From an uncultured Microcaldota archaeon (GTDB taxonomy: Archaea > Micrarchaeota > Micrarchaeia > Burarchaeales > Fermentimicrarchaeaceae): a stretch of DNA of 44,315 nucleotides. The number at the start of each line of letters is the position of its first letter. Position 1 is the first letter of the stretch. Shown here one piece after another: positions 9,490-18,818 of the stretch. The notes beneath the pieces were generated by a model, which was given only the letters and a program-made list of their open reading frames with translations, searched no databases and had not been told where the DNA came from. Made by a program: the position numbers and the translations under genes. Location of the stretch: positions 1 through 44,315 of the forward strand of contig CAIXRF010000038.1 in the NCBI GenBank assembly GCA_903921825.1, in the 5' to 3' direction.

Positions 9490-10589
9490 TGCGCGAGATG
9501 TCGAACCTCGAGCTCCAGTGCGTCGTGCGCGAACTGGCGAAGGAGCTCGTGGGAGCGCGCATGCAGAAGTTCTACGAGCTTGGGGACGGCGAGTTCAGGC
9601 TCGAGCTCCACACGAAGGTTAGGGGAAGGCTGGACCTCGTGGTGGAGCTGAAGAAGAGAATCGGCCTCACAAGATTCATCAAGCCCGCGCCGAAGGAGCC
9701 CACGCAGTTCGCGATGCAGATGAGGAAGTGGCTGGAAGGCGCGGTTATAAGGAAGGTAGAGCAGTATGGGATGGACCGCGTCGCATATTTCGACCTCGAG
9801 AGGGGCGGGGAGAAGATGCGCCTTCTCTTCGAGATGTTCTCGGACGGGAACCTCATCCTCGCGCACGAAGACGATAAGATAATCGCCGCTTACAGGCATG
9901 AAGAGTGGAAGGACAGGGTGATAAGGCCCCGCAGCACATACATTTTTCCCTCGACAGGGAAGGTGAACCCCTTCGACCTCAGCGAGGCGAAGCTGCGCGA
10001 CGTCATGAATGAGAAGAAGCTCGCCGCATGCCTTGCGCAGCGCGTGAACCTCGGCTCGCAATACATTGAGGAGGTAATACGGAGGGCGAAGCTGCGGCCG
10101 GAGAAGCAGGCGGATACGCTTACGAACAAGGAGCTGTGGGAGCTGATGAACGGCTTCGTGGAAGTCTTCTGGGGGATAAACCGGCCCGAGCCGCAGGTCT
10201 ATTACAAGGACGGGAAGCCGTTCGACTATGCCCCTTTCCCGCTTGTGAGATACGAGGGGATTGAGAGCCGGGGATTCGCAACGATGTCCGAGGCGCTCGA
10301 TGAGTTCTGCGCGTCCGCTCCGCCTGCGCAGGCCGCAGAGACTGAGCTTGAGAAGAAAAGGAAGAAGCTGGAGTTCGCTCTGGGCGGGCAGCGGGAGGCG
10401 GTGAAGCAGCTGCGCGTGAGGGCTGAGGAGGCGAAGCTTGCGGGCGATAAAATATATGAAAGATACCAGGAAGTGGAGGCGCTGCTTGAACTGGTGCGCG
10501 GCAGGAAAGACTGGAGCGGAATAGAGCGCGAGCTCGGCGGGAAAGTGAAGATGGACCGCGCGAAGGGGAAGCTGGAGGTCGAGCTGTGA
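9489..10589 (+). CDS. NFACT-N domain protein (RqcH/Rqc2-like), short form
   Basis: MSNLELQCVVRELAKELVGARMQKFYELGDGEFRLELH typical NFACT-N start plus coiled coil; ends before any NFACT-R/DUF814-like domain. Confidence 0.75.
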   Translation: MREMSNLELQCVVRELAKELVGARMQKFYELGDGEFRLELHTKVRGRLDLVVELKKRIGLTRFIKPAPKEPTQFAMQMRKWLEGAVIRKVEQYGMDRVAYFDLERGGEKMRLLFEMFSDGNLILAHEDDKIIAAYRHEEWKDRVIRPRSTYIFPSTGKVNPFDLSEAKLRDVMNEKKLAACLAQRVNLGSQYIEEVIRRAKLRPEKQADTLTNKELWELMNGFVEVFWGINRPEPQVYYKDGKPFDYAPFPLVRYEGIESRGFATMSEALDEFCASAPPAQAAETELEKKRKKLEFALGGQREAVKQLRVRAEEAKLAGDKIYERYQEVEALLELVRGRKDWSGIERELGGKVKMDRAKGKLEVEL

Positions 10590-11818
10590 ACCTGCCCTAT
10601 CTCTCGCAAACGCCGGGAATCGGAGGCAGGCTGAAGGAGTTCGCAGAGGACTTCGTTGTGGAAGAGATAACCCTCCAGGGGAAGGTCCTGCGCGTTGGGA
10701 AGAAGGTGCGCATGGAGTCGGAGAAGGGCGAGTTCGCGCACTTCGTCCTCCAGAAGAGGAACTGGAACACGCTTCAGGCGCTGAAGGAGATATCGTGGAA
10801 GCTTGGTGTGAGCCAGAAAAGGTTCGGCTATGCCGGAACGAAGGACAGGGTCGCGCTGACCACGCAGCTCTGCTCCGCGTGGGGCGTGGAGCCGAAGCAG
10901 TTCCGCGGCCTCAGCCTGAAGGACATCGGGATAAACGGGGCGTGGAGCGCGGCCGGGCCGGTGAAGATGGGCGACCTGCTTGGGAACCACTTCACCATCG
11001 CGGTGCGTGGGATTGTGAAGGGAGCGAAGAGGAAGGTTGCGAAAATCAGGAAGGAGCTTGGGGGGCTCGTGCCGAACTATTTCGGCGAGCAGAGGTTCGG
11101 CAGCGTAAGGGCGAACACGCACATCGTCGGCAAGCTGATAGTTTCGGGCAACTTCGAGTCCGCGGTGATGACCTATCTCTGCTCAAGCGAAGGGGAGGGA
11201 AAGAAGGAGGCGCGCGACGCGAGGGAAAGGCTGGCATCCGAGATGGATTTCCAGTCCGCGCTGCGCTATTTTCCCGCGCACCTGAAATATGAGCGCACGC
11301 TCATCGCGCACCTCGCCGAGCACAAGAACGACCACGTGGGCGCGCTGAGGAGGCTGCCCCGCGGCCTTTCCCTGATGTTCGTGCATGCATACCAGTCATA
11401 CCTGTTCAATAGGATGCTTGCGAAGCGCGTTTCCGAGGGCCGGCTTTTGCCGGAGAAGGGCGCGCTCGCATGCCCTGCCGGCCCCTACGGGTTCCCGGAG
11501 GTCGGGAAGGCGTCGCCGTTCTCCGTAAAAAAGGCGAAGGGGAGGTTTGCAGTGGGGAGGATAATCGGCTATGAAAGCGGGAAGCTGAGCGCGGAGGAGG
11601 GCGAGGCCCTCGCATCGGAAGGGATAGCGCCGGAGGCTTTCTTCATAAAATCCTTCCCGGAGATAAGCGCGAAGGGCGCTCTCCGCCCGCTGTTCGTGCC
11701 GCTCAAGGATTTCAGGTTCAAGGAGGAGAAGGAGATGGGCAGGTTTTCCTTCGCGCTTCCGGCAGGCTCGTATGCAACGGTTGCGATGCGCGAGTTCATT
11801 GATGGGAAAGTGGTTTGA
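10586..11818 (+). CDS. truD: tRNA pseudouridine synthase D
   Basis: KEFAEDFVVEEI, KRFGYAGTKDRVALTTQ, NYFGEQRFGSVR, hallmark TruD motifs; GTG start overlaps previous gene. Confidence 0.93.
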   Translation: MNLPYLSQTPGIGGRLKEFAEDFVVEEITLQGKVLRVGKKVRMESEKGEFAHFVLQKRNWNTLQALKEISWKLGVSQKRFGYAGTKDRVALTTQLCSAWGVEPKQFRGLSLKDIGINGAWSAAGPVKMGDLLGNHFTIAVRGIVKGAKRKVAKIRKELGGLVPNYFGEQRFGSVRANTHIVGKLIVSGNFESAVMTYLCSSEGEGKKEARDARERLASEMDFQSALRYFPAHLKYERTLIAHLAEHKNDHVGALRRLPRGLSLMFVHAYQSYLFNRMLAKRVSEGRLLPEKGALACPAGPYGFPEVGKASPFSVKKAKGRFAVGRIIGYESGKLSAEEGEALASEGIAPEAFFIKSFPEISAKGALRPLFVPLKDFRFKEEKEMGRFSFALPAGSYATVAMREFIDGKVV

Positions 11819-13998
11819 TGAAAGCCGGGGGAAAGATTCTTGCGCTCATCTTCTTCGTCTTCCTAGCCTACCTCATCATCCATCTCGCGCAGATGAGGGA
11901 GATTGGGTTCAATTGGCTTTCGCCTCCGCAATCGCGCGAGATATTCCTCATGGACTACCCGAAGGAGGTCTATGGCGGAGGCGCATTCCTCGTCGGCTCG
12001 AACTTCCGGGCGGATTGCACGCTCTGCAATGCCACGCAAGTCGCGCTTGCGGACGGAGCGAACCGCGTAGATTTCACGGCATCGCTTTGCCCGGGGGAGG
12101 TTGTCCTTGCCTGCGGGGAGCGCAGCGTCTCCTTCAATTATTCGCTGCTCGCTGCGCGCAGCCAGGAATCCCTCAGCGCGTCGGCTGAGACGGAGGTCGC
12201 GAACAGGACGCTGCTTGTGAGGGTGCATGGTGAGGGGAAATCCAGCGGTTACCATCCGCTTCTCATTTTAATTGACGGAAAGGTTGCGGAAGCGCCGCTC
12301 TACAGGCTGGACGGCGCGTTTTCCGTCGAAGAGCGCATACCGGTGGAAAGCGGGGAGCACACGGTCGAGGTTTCATACAACGGCCAGAACATATACTCTG
12401 GCGGATTTTCAGTCCCGTCTACTTTCTCCCTTTCCGCGCTGGCGGCCGTGCTTGCGTCACTGCTCGCCGCATTCCTCGTCCGCGAAAGGCCGGTTGCCAA
12501 GGTCGCAATCGCAGGCGTCCTCCTTGCCGCATCTCTTGTCGTCGGCTTCGAGCTCTCAAAGTTCGGGCTTGATTTCCTCGTGCCGCTCGCCCTTGCCGGT
12601 GCGGCGGGCTATCTTTACTCAAGGCGGGGGAAGAGGAAGGAAACGAGGGGCAAGGCATCTGCCGAAGAAGGCCTCCTGCTCGATGCGGCGCGCGTAGGGG
12701 TTGCGTTTGCGTTCTTCATCCTGCTGATGAACATGTTCATTTCCACATACGACATCTGGGGCGCGTATTACTTCAGGCAGGCGGAGGAAACGCTCGCGCA
12801 CGGGACGACCGCCTACTTCGATGAGCTCAGCTACCTCGGCAGGCCCTTCACGTATCCACCGGTCTTCTTCGAGTTCGGCGCGCAGCTTGCCAGGGCAGCG
12901 GGCAGCGGCTTCGAAGGGATACGCGTGCCGCTTGACATGCTGCTCGCATTCAGCTTCGCCTCCAGCTCATTCCTGCTGTTCAGGAATTACGGGCGTGCGG
13001 AGAGGCTGCTGGCGGCGTTCCTGTTCATCTCGCAGTGGGCGTTCCTCCTCACGGCAAGCGGCATAGGGCTGCACATGCTCGCCTTCACGCTCCTCAACCT
13101 CTCGCTGCTTCTGGTCGAGGCCAGCCCTATCGCGAGCATAGCCTCGCTCGGGCTGGCGTTCGCCTGCCATCCAATAGCGCTCGTGTTCTTCCCGTTCTAT
13201 CTTTACGCGGTGAATGGCTTCCGTTTGGATTTGAGGCGCATGGTCGCGTGGCCCGCGCTCGCAGCCGTGCTCTCGCTCCCGTTCTACATCCCGATATTCA
13301 TGCGCGCTGGGCTGCCCTATGAGATTGTGCCGGGGCAGTGGGGATTCCTGCTGAGCTATGGCATAAGCGGGATGATGTTCGACTTCCAGTTCCTCCTTCC
13401 GCTTTTCGCCGCAACCGCGCTCTTCGGCCTTGCGACGCCGAAGTACCGCTTCCCCTCGCTCCTGCTCCTCGGCCTGCTGTTGTTCAACGCATTCGTTTCC
13501 CTCCGCAGCGATCTCATCGTCGCGATGCTCGGCGCCGCGCTCTTCCCCGCGGTCTTCGGGAAATGGCTGAAGGACTGGAGGGTTGTTGCCGCGCTTTTCG
13601 CGCTCTACATCCTGCCGAACTTCATCCTCGGCGCAGTCGTGCTTTCGGGCACTGGCTATTACTGCTCGTGGGGCCTTGCAAACGAGATGTGCGCCTCGCC
13701 CATGGAATACATCTCGCTCTACTCTCCCGGCAGCTCAAGGGTTGCGGTGGACCCGGTCTATGGCCACGTAGAGGCATGGATAGGGAGGCGGGCAGTGCTG
13801 GCGGACCTGTATGTGGAGTATGCGGACTTGGATAAATTCAAAGCGGAGAACGACTTCTACAGCAAGGGTGACGAGTCCGCATTCGCACATTACGGAATAG
13901 ATTACGCGGTAGTCGACGCGACCATGCGCCATTCCGCGTCCGGCGACCGCGTTTATGACAATGCCTACATCCAGGTGTTCAGGCGCAATGGCGGCTGA
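11815..13998 (+). CDS. large multi-pass membrane protein, glycosyltransferase-like (GT-C type)
   Basis: Extracytoplasmic N-terminal region, many TM helices, TYDIWGAYYFRQAEETLAHGTTAYFDELSYLGRPFTYPPVFFEFGA resembles GT-C first loop. Confidence 0.55.
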   Translation: MMKAGGKILALIFFVFLAYLIIHLAQMREIGFNWLSPPQSREIFLMDYPKEVYGGGAFLVGSNFRADCTLCNATQVALADGANRVDFTASLCPGEVVLACGERSVSFNYSLLAARSQESLSASAETEVANRTLLVRVHGEGKSSGYHPLLILIDGKVAEAPLYRLDGAFSVEERIPVESGEHTVEVSYNGQNIYSGGFSVPSTFSLSALAAVLASLLAAFLVRERPVAKVAIAGVLLAASLVVGFELSKFGLDFLVPLALAGAAGYLYSRRGKRKETRGKASAEEGLLLDAARVGVAFAFFILLMNMFISTYDIWGAYYFRQAEETLAHGTTAYFDELSYLGRPFTYPPVFFEFGAQLARAAGSGFEGIRVPLDMLLAFSFASSSFLLFRNYGRAERLLAAFLFISQWAFLLTASGIGLHMLAFTLLNLSLLLVEASPIASIASLGLAFACHPIALVFFPFYLYAVNGFRLDLRRMVAWPALAAVLSLPFYIPIFMRAGLPYEIVPGQWGFLLSYGISGMMFDFQFLLPLFAATALFGLATPKYRFPSLLLLGLLLFNAFVSLRSDLIVAMLGAALFPAVFGKWLKDWRVVAALFALYILPNFILGAVVLSGTGYYCSWGLANEMCASPMEYISLYSPGSSRVAVDPVYGHVEAWIGRRAVLADLYVEYADLDKFKAENDFYSKGDESAFAHYGIDYAVVDATMRHSASGDRVYDNAYIQVFRRNGG

Positions 13999-14010
13999 GC
14001 TGCAGGCAGA

Positions 14011-15519
14011 TTAGCCCGTGAAATAGGCAAAGAATAGTGGGGAGGAGAAGAGCAGACCGTACCACGAAATCCAGAAGGCGCTTGAGATGTCGGAATTGAC
14101 GAAAAGCACCGCAGCGGCGGCCAGGAGCAGGACGGCGAACGTGGTCTCTACTGCACTGAGCCGCAGGGCCTTTAGGAAAGGCATTCCCCTGGTGCCATTT
14201 CTCTTTATCACTAGGAAATCCGCGCGCGAATTCAGCAGCGCCGCAACCGCCGCTTTCGCCCTCACGAATGCGACGCCGAAGTTGAGGAAGTAGGCTATGA
14301 ATCCTATCGTGAATGAGTTGAAATATACCTTCGCAATTATCAGCGCCGCAAGCAGCATCGTCACTATGGACAGGGCGCTTAGTATCTCGAGCTGGAACTT
14401 AATCGAAAGCGGGACGAGGAGCTTCTCCACCATCATCTGCGCTGTTGAGACGTCCGCAAATGCCATGAGCACGGTCAGCAACGCGAATATTATGAACACC
14501 GCCGAGAGGTAGTGGAGCCCGAATATGAGCGTTATGTAATCCATGTGCTTGCGCGCGGGAAGCTTCGTGAAGTTCGCGAGGTATTTCCCTATGAGCTGCG
14601 TGTTCCCGAAGTTGTATCTCCACTGCTGGGCCGCGAACCCGGTGAAGTTCTCTATCGGCGCACCGAGCGCGTAGACCTTTGGGATGTAGACCCCGCGGTA
14701 GCCGCTGATGTCCGCCTTGAGCGAGAATGCCGCGTCTTCGACAACGCAGTCGTCGAACCCTCCCAGCTTCTTCACTATGCTCGTGCGCAAAACTCCGCAG
14801 GAGCCTGCGAACAGGGCGTTCTCCTGGTGCGCCCTGGAAGGCTGCACGAAGTTCGAGAAGAATGCGTGCGTCGAGTCCACGGTGTTTGCGAACAGCGAGC
14901 CCCTCGCATATCTCTTCGAGGTCTGGACGTAGGCGATGTCGCCCTCGCGGAACTGGCACAGCGTCTCCCTCAGGAACGAGGGCTCCGCCAGCATCTCGTC
15001 TGCGTCGAAAATCGCGATGAACTCCTCCTTCGCGCCTTTCAGGAATTCGTTCAGCGCTCCGCCCTTGAACCCGCGCCTGTTGTCCCTGTGCTGCAGGGCC
15101 ACGCCCTCCTTCTTGCAGAATGCGGAAAGCTCGCGCACTATCTCCGGCTTCGTGGAATCGTCAAGCAGGTAATAGCTGATTTTCTCTCGCGGATAATCGA
15201 GCGCCTTGAGCGAGTTGATGGTCTGTTCGACCGTCTCCGGCTCCTCGTTGTAGCTGGCGACCACCACCGCAACGCTCGGGAACCGCTCCAGCGGAGTTAT
15301 CTTGTAGTTCCGGTAGAGGTAGGATTTGTAGAAGTATATGCTGCCCATCGTGTTGAAGAAGAACGCTATCACCGCCAGCAGGAGGAACAGGGCGGACAGC
15401 AGCTTGAGGTAAAGCGTGGGCGTGAAAAGCAGCAGGTATACTCCGAAAAGTATCGCAATCAGCGAAAAGAAGACTACGAAGCCTATCAGGAAGTACCTCT
15501 TCGCAAGTTCGATGTCCAT
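14011..15519 (-). CDS. membrane glycosyltransferase family 2 (cellulose synthase-like)
   Basis: VAVVVASYNEEPETVEQTINSLKALDYP, IFDADEML, QQWRYNFGNTQLIGKY and C-terminal TM helices. Confidence 0.88.
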   Translation of the reverse strand: MDIELAKRYFLIGFVVFFSLIAILFGVYLLLFTPTLYLKLLSALFLLLAVIAFFFNTMGSIYFYKSYLYRNYKITPLERFPSVAVVVASYNEEPETVEQTINSLKALDYPREKISYYLLDDSTKPEIVRELSAFCKKEGVALQHRDNRRGFKGGALNEFLKGAKEEFIAIFDADEMLAEPSFLRETLCQFREGDIAYVQTSKRYARGSLFANTVDSTHAFFSNFVQPSRAHQENALFAGSCGVLRTSIVKKLGGFDDCVVEDAAFSLKADISGYRGVYIPKVYALGAPIENFTGFAAQQWRYNFGNTQLIGKYLANFTKLPARKHMDYITLIFGLHYLSAVFIIFALLTVLMAFADVSTAQMMVEKLLVPLSIKFQLEILSALSIVTMLLAALIIAKVYFNSFTIGFIAYFLNFGVAFVRAKAAVAALLNSRADFLVIKRNGTRGMPFLKALRLSAVETTFAVLLLAAAAVLFVNSDISSAFWISWYGLLFSSPLFFAYFTG

Positions 15520-15615
15520 TTTCCGGTCCTCTGGGGATAGGTTTTCCCTCGCTCCATTTATATATTATGCCCGTGAAAGGCGGAAAAGCGCCCGGCGGCC
15601 GGCCGGTCGCGCGAG

Positions 15616-15927
15616 GTGTGCGCGGTGTACCTGAAGCTCCACGAGAATGATGCGGGAAAGAGCGTCATTGCCGCACTCTGCGACAAGGAACTGCTCGGGA
15701 AGGTGTATCGCGAGAAAGAGCTAGTTCTCGACCTGGAACGCTACGCCGCGTTCTACAAGGGGGAGATTACCGGCGAGGAGGAGGCTGCGCGGGCGCTTAA
15801 GAAGGCCGTATCCATGAACCTGGTCGGCAGGCGCTCCGTCGGGCTCGCGCTGAAGCTCGGGCTCGCCGGGAAGGGCGAGGTTAGGAAAATAAGCGGCATT
15901 CCGCATTTGCAGATATACCGCATCTAA
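15616..15927 (+). CDS. DUF424 family protein
   Basis: VYLKLHENDAGKSVIAALCDKELLGKVYREKELVLDL...NLVGRRSVGLALKLG...GIPHLQIYRI. Confidence 0.8.
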   Translation: MCAVYLKLHENDAGKSVIAALCDKELLGKVYREKELVLDLERYAAFYKGEITGEEEAARALKKAVSMNLVGRRSVGLALKLGLAGKGEVRKISGIPHLQIYRI

Positions 15928-15928
15928 A

Positions 15929-17263
15929 TTAGCCGAGCTGCCCGCAGGTTCCGTCGGACTGGCACCCATAGCCGCTCGGGCAGCCGCATACCGTGCACAG
16001 CGAGGTCATGGTGCCGTTTCCGCTGCAGAAGAGCGGCTTGTTCGTCGCGGAGCAGCGGTTGGGGAGCGTGCCGTCGCTGCACTGCTGGAACTCATATACA
16101 ATGCAGAGCTCGCTCGTGGAGTTGCATGTCTGGTCCGCCGGGCAGCCGCACGCATCGCAGTTCGCGATGAATTGGCCTATGTCCCCGCAGTAGTATGGCT
16201 TGTTCACGGTGGAGCAGCTGTTGAGTGGAGTTCCGTCAAAGCAGGCATTCTCGACGCCCGCCGGCACCCCCCCGCAGAATGCGGCGCAGGCGGCGTGGCA
16301 TACCGCGGAAGTCGTTTCCGGGCATCCCGCGGTGCAGTTCTCCATGCACGTCTGGGCAATTCCCCCCATTACCGCATAGGCGGAGGTTCCGGTGGCGTTT
16401 ATTGAAACGCCCTCGCGCAGCACAGTTGCCGCGTCCTGCACCTCCGCACCTCCATCATCCCTTACCAGGTAGTCCACTCCGGACATGCTGGTTATCTCGG
16501 CCTGCGGAGTGAACAGTATTGTGGAGGGGTTCGCGAGCGTGAGCGTGCTGCCCAGGTCGAATATGAGTTCCACGCCTGAATTCCCGCTCTGCGTGACCGG
16601 AACCAGGTCCACGAACACGTATCTCGGCCTCGAGGCGTTGACCGGATGGATTGTGTCGTTGTATGTGACCGTGATGTTCCTCAGCTCTATGAGCAGGCGC
16701 GTGTGGGTCCCGATGCCTATCCTCCCGCGCCCCATGATGACCGTCTTGCCGTCGAGTTCCTTTAGCGAGTAGTTCTTCACCCCGCCAGTGAGAAGCTCCC
16801 AGCCGCCTCCGGCCCCTGAGCGGTAGGTTGCGAGCTGCCCTACGGAGATTACAACCGAGTCGTATGGGCTTGCGTTCGCATTCCGCACGCCAAGGAAAAT
16901 GATGAGCATTCCTTGCATTTCTGTAGGCTGCGCCGGGCCGCCGCTAAGGAGCACATCCTCGCCGCTGCCTATGTTGCTGAAGACGCCAGTTCCGCCGGTT
17001 CCACCCGTGCCGCCCGTTCCACCGGTTCCACCTGTCCCACCAGTGCCGCCGGTTCCACCTGTCCCGCCGCCCACGGAGCCTCCGCCGCTCGGCGTGTATT
17101 CGGCACCGCTGCACCTGCACTCAGGATAGTTGGTTTGCGTCTGTCCAGGAGAGCAGAGGTTGCGGCAGACGTTTGGCGTCTGCATGCCTCCCGAAGAGCA
17201 CCCGAAAAGCAGCAGGGCTGCGACGATTATTGAAACTGTGACGGCTGCGTGGAACTGCCTCAT
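15929..17263 (-). CDS. secreted Cys-rich protein with GGT repeat linker and possible DUF4382 domain
   Basis: Hydrophobic N-terminus with LFGCSSGG, (GGT)n linker, DUF4382-like beta domain, two C-terminal ~45 aa Cys-rich repeats (C.DGT..N.CS..NKP..C...CGCP....C). Confidence 0.6.
   Translation of the reverse strand: MRQFHAAVTVSIIVAALLLFGCSSGGMQTPNVCRNLCSPGQTQTNYPECRCSGAEYTPSGGGSVGGGTGGTGGTGGTGGTGGTGGTGGTGGTGVFSNIGSGEDVLLSGGPAQPTEMQGMLIIFLGVRNANASPYDSVVISVGQLATYRSGAGGGWELLTGGVKNYSLKELDGKTVIMGRGRIGIGTHTRLLIELRNITVTYNDTIHPVNASRPRYVFVDLVPVTQSGNSGVELIFDLGSTLTLANPSTILFTPQAEITSMSGVDYLVRDDGGAEVQDAATVLREGVSINATGTSAYAVMGGIAQTCMENCTAGCPETTSAVCHAACAAFCGGVPAGVENACFDGTPLNSCSTVNKPYYCGDIGQFIANCDACGCPADQTCNSTSELCIVYEFQQCSDGTLPNRCSATNKPLFCSGNGTMTSLCTVCGCPSGYGCQSDGTCGQLG
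16985..17080 (-). repeat. (Gly-Gly-Thr)n coding repeat
   Basis: GGTGGTGGTGGTGGTGGTGGTGGTG in the 444-aa secreted protein. Confidence 0.85.
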
Positions 17264-17304
17264 CCGTAATCACCGATACTTTTTGCGTGTTCGGCAATAA
17301 AAAG

Positions 17305-17496
17305 TCATCTGCCGCCTGAGCTGAACGGCACCCCGGAGCACCCGCAATTCGGATACGGCGCCTGCGACTGCCCTGGCGAGCATAGGCTGTGGCAGACCTT
17401 CGGCGCGGTCATGCCGCTTGCGGTGCAGCCGAAAATCACCAGGGCCGCGACTACTATGCACGCGAGCAACACTGCATGGACTAGCTTCATCCACAT
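17305..17496 (-). CDS. small secreted/lipoprotein-like Cys-rich protein, short paralogue of upstream gene
   Basis: MWMKLVHAVLLACIVVAALVIFGCTASGMTAPKVCHSLCSPGQSQAPYPNCGCSGVPFSSGGR aligns to N-terminus of 15929-17263 product. Confidence 0.6.
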   Translation of the reverse strand: MWMKLVHAVLLACIVVAALVIFGCTASGMTAPKVCHSLCSPGQSQAPYPNCGCSGVPFSSGGR

Positions 17497-17530
17497 CACC
17501 GCTGATTTTTCGCTGCCCTGCAATAAAAGG

Positions 17531-18814
17531 CTATTCCAGAATCTGGCGCAGGACGATGTCGGGATCGAACGGGAGCAAATCTTCGTATCTCTGGCCGACG
17601 CCGAAGAAGAGCACGGGTACGCCGCTCGCCCGCGCCACGGAAAGCGCCGTTCCACCCTTCGCGTCGCAGTCCAGCTTCGTGAGGATTACGCCATCGAGCC
17701 CTATCGCCTCCTTGAACGAACGCACCTGCTCGACGAGGGCGTTTCCCGCGATGCTCTCGCCAACGAAGATTTTGAGGTCGGGCTTCGCGACGCGCGCTAT
17801 CTTCTTCAGCTCGTCTATGAGGTTGCGGTTCGTCTCCTGCCTTCCCGCGGTGTCCATGAGCACGACGTCGATTTTGTGCGCCTTCGCGTAATTGACCGCG
17901 TCGAAGCACACCGCGGCGGGATCCGAGCCATAGCCGTGCTTTATCGCCTTTATGCCGAGCCTGTTCGCGTGCTCCTCCGTCTGCTCTATCGCAGCTGCGC
18001 GGTAGGAGTCGCTCGCAGAGAAGATGACCGACTTGCCTGCGCGCATGAACATCTCCGCAATCTTCGCCATCGTTGTGGTCTTGCCCGCGCCATTCGGCCC
18101 CACGAAGAGCAGCTTCAGCGGCTCGCCCGTCCTGTTCTTCTCTTCCGCGGCTTTCAGCAAATCGGGCCCGCGCAGATCCAGCGTGTCCCGGAGCGCGGAT
18201 GCGACCGCGCCCCTTATCGCCTTCTGCACCTCGCCGCGCTTCACCTTCTTCCCCACGAGCTTTTGCTTCAGGTCCTCCGCGAGCGACTGCGAAACTTCGA
18301 ACGCGACGTCTGCCTCGAGGAGGGACATCTTGAGCGCCTCCAGGAGGTCGTCTATGTCCTTCTCCTTCACTTCCACTTCGCCCAGGATGATGCCCTTCAC
18401 CTTGCTCTCCAGCGAAAGGCTAACTTTCATCTTCTTCGGCTCCTCCGCTGGCCTCGCTTGGGCAACTGCTGCGGGTTTCCTCACTTCTGGGATGAACGTT
18501 GGCTTTTTTGCTTCAGGAACAGGCGCATGCGGAACTGGAGCTGGCACCTGCCTCCTCACTTCAGGAACAGGCATAGGCTTTTTTGCTTCAGGAATAAGCA
18601 CGGTCGGAACGGGAGCTGGCGCCTGTCTTTTCACTTCAGGAACGGGCGCGGGTTTTCTAGCTTCTGGACTAGGTTTGGGTGTTATCACTTCAGGAACAGG
18701 TGCGGCCTTCTCCACCTCGGCGGCCGCAGGAGACGCCTCGCCTATCTTCTGCTCCTCCCGTTTGGTGAGCGAGTCTATGAACGAGGAAATCTTGTTCTTG
18801 AGCAGCCCGAACAA
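17531..18814 (-). CDS. ftsY: signal recognition particle receptor FtsY
   Basis: GPNGAGKTTTMAKIAEMF, DTAGRQETNRNLIDELKK, TKLDCDAKGGTALS; Pro-rich repetitive N-terminal extension. Confidence 0.94.
   Translation of the reverse strand: MFGLLKNKISSFIDSLTKREEQKIGEASPAAAEVEKAAPVPEVITPKPSPEARKPAPVPEVKRQAPAPVPTVLIPEAKKPMPVPEVRRQVPAPVPHAPVPEAKKPTFIPEVRKPAAVAQARPAEEPKKMKVSLSLESKVKGIILGEVEVKEKDIDDLLEALKMSLLEADVAFEVSQSLAEDLKQKLVGKKVKRGEVQKAIRGAVASALRDTLDLRGPDLLKAAEEKNRTGEPLKLLFVGPNGAGKTTTMAKIAEMFMRAGKSVIFSASDSYRAAAIEQTEEHANRLGIKAIKHGYGSDPAAVCFDAVNYAKAHKIDVVLMDTAGRQETNRNLIDELKKIARVAKPDLKIFVGESIAGNALVEQVRSFKEAIGLDGVILTKLDCDAKGGTALSVARASGVPVLFFGVGQRYEDLLPFDPDIVLRQILE
18500..18700 (-). repeat. Pro-rich ~21-aa repeats in FtsY N-terminal extension
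   Basis: PEARKPAPVPEVKRQAPAPVPTVLI / PEAKKPMPVPEVRRQVPAPVPHAPV / PEAKKPTFIPEVRKPA. Confidence 0.8.
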
Positions 18815-18818
18815 CTGC

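Noticed and set aside
14512-15540. Long opposite-strand ORFs such as 14512-15540 (+), 17411-18886 (+), 18024-19508 (+), 20400-21545 (+), 1358-2407 (+)
   Set aside because: Lie antisense to confidently identified genes (GT2, FtsY, RPA, aIF6) and have Arg/Ser/His-rich nonsense composition typical of shadow ORFs in GC-rich DNA
16985-17080. Short-period repeat that might look like a CRISPR or VNTR
   Set aside because: In-frame GGT codon repeat coding for a Gly/Thr linker; no spacer structure
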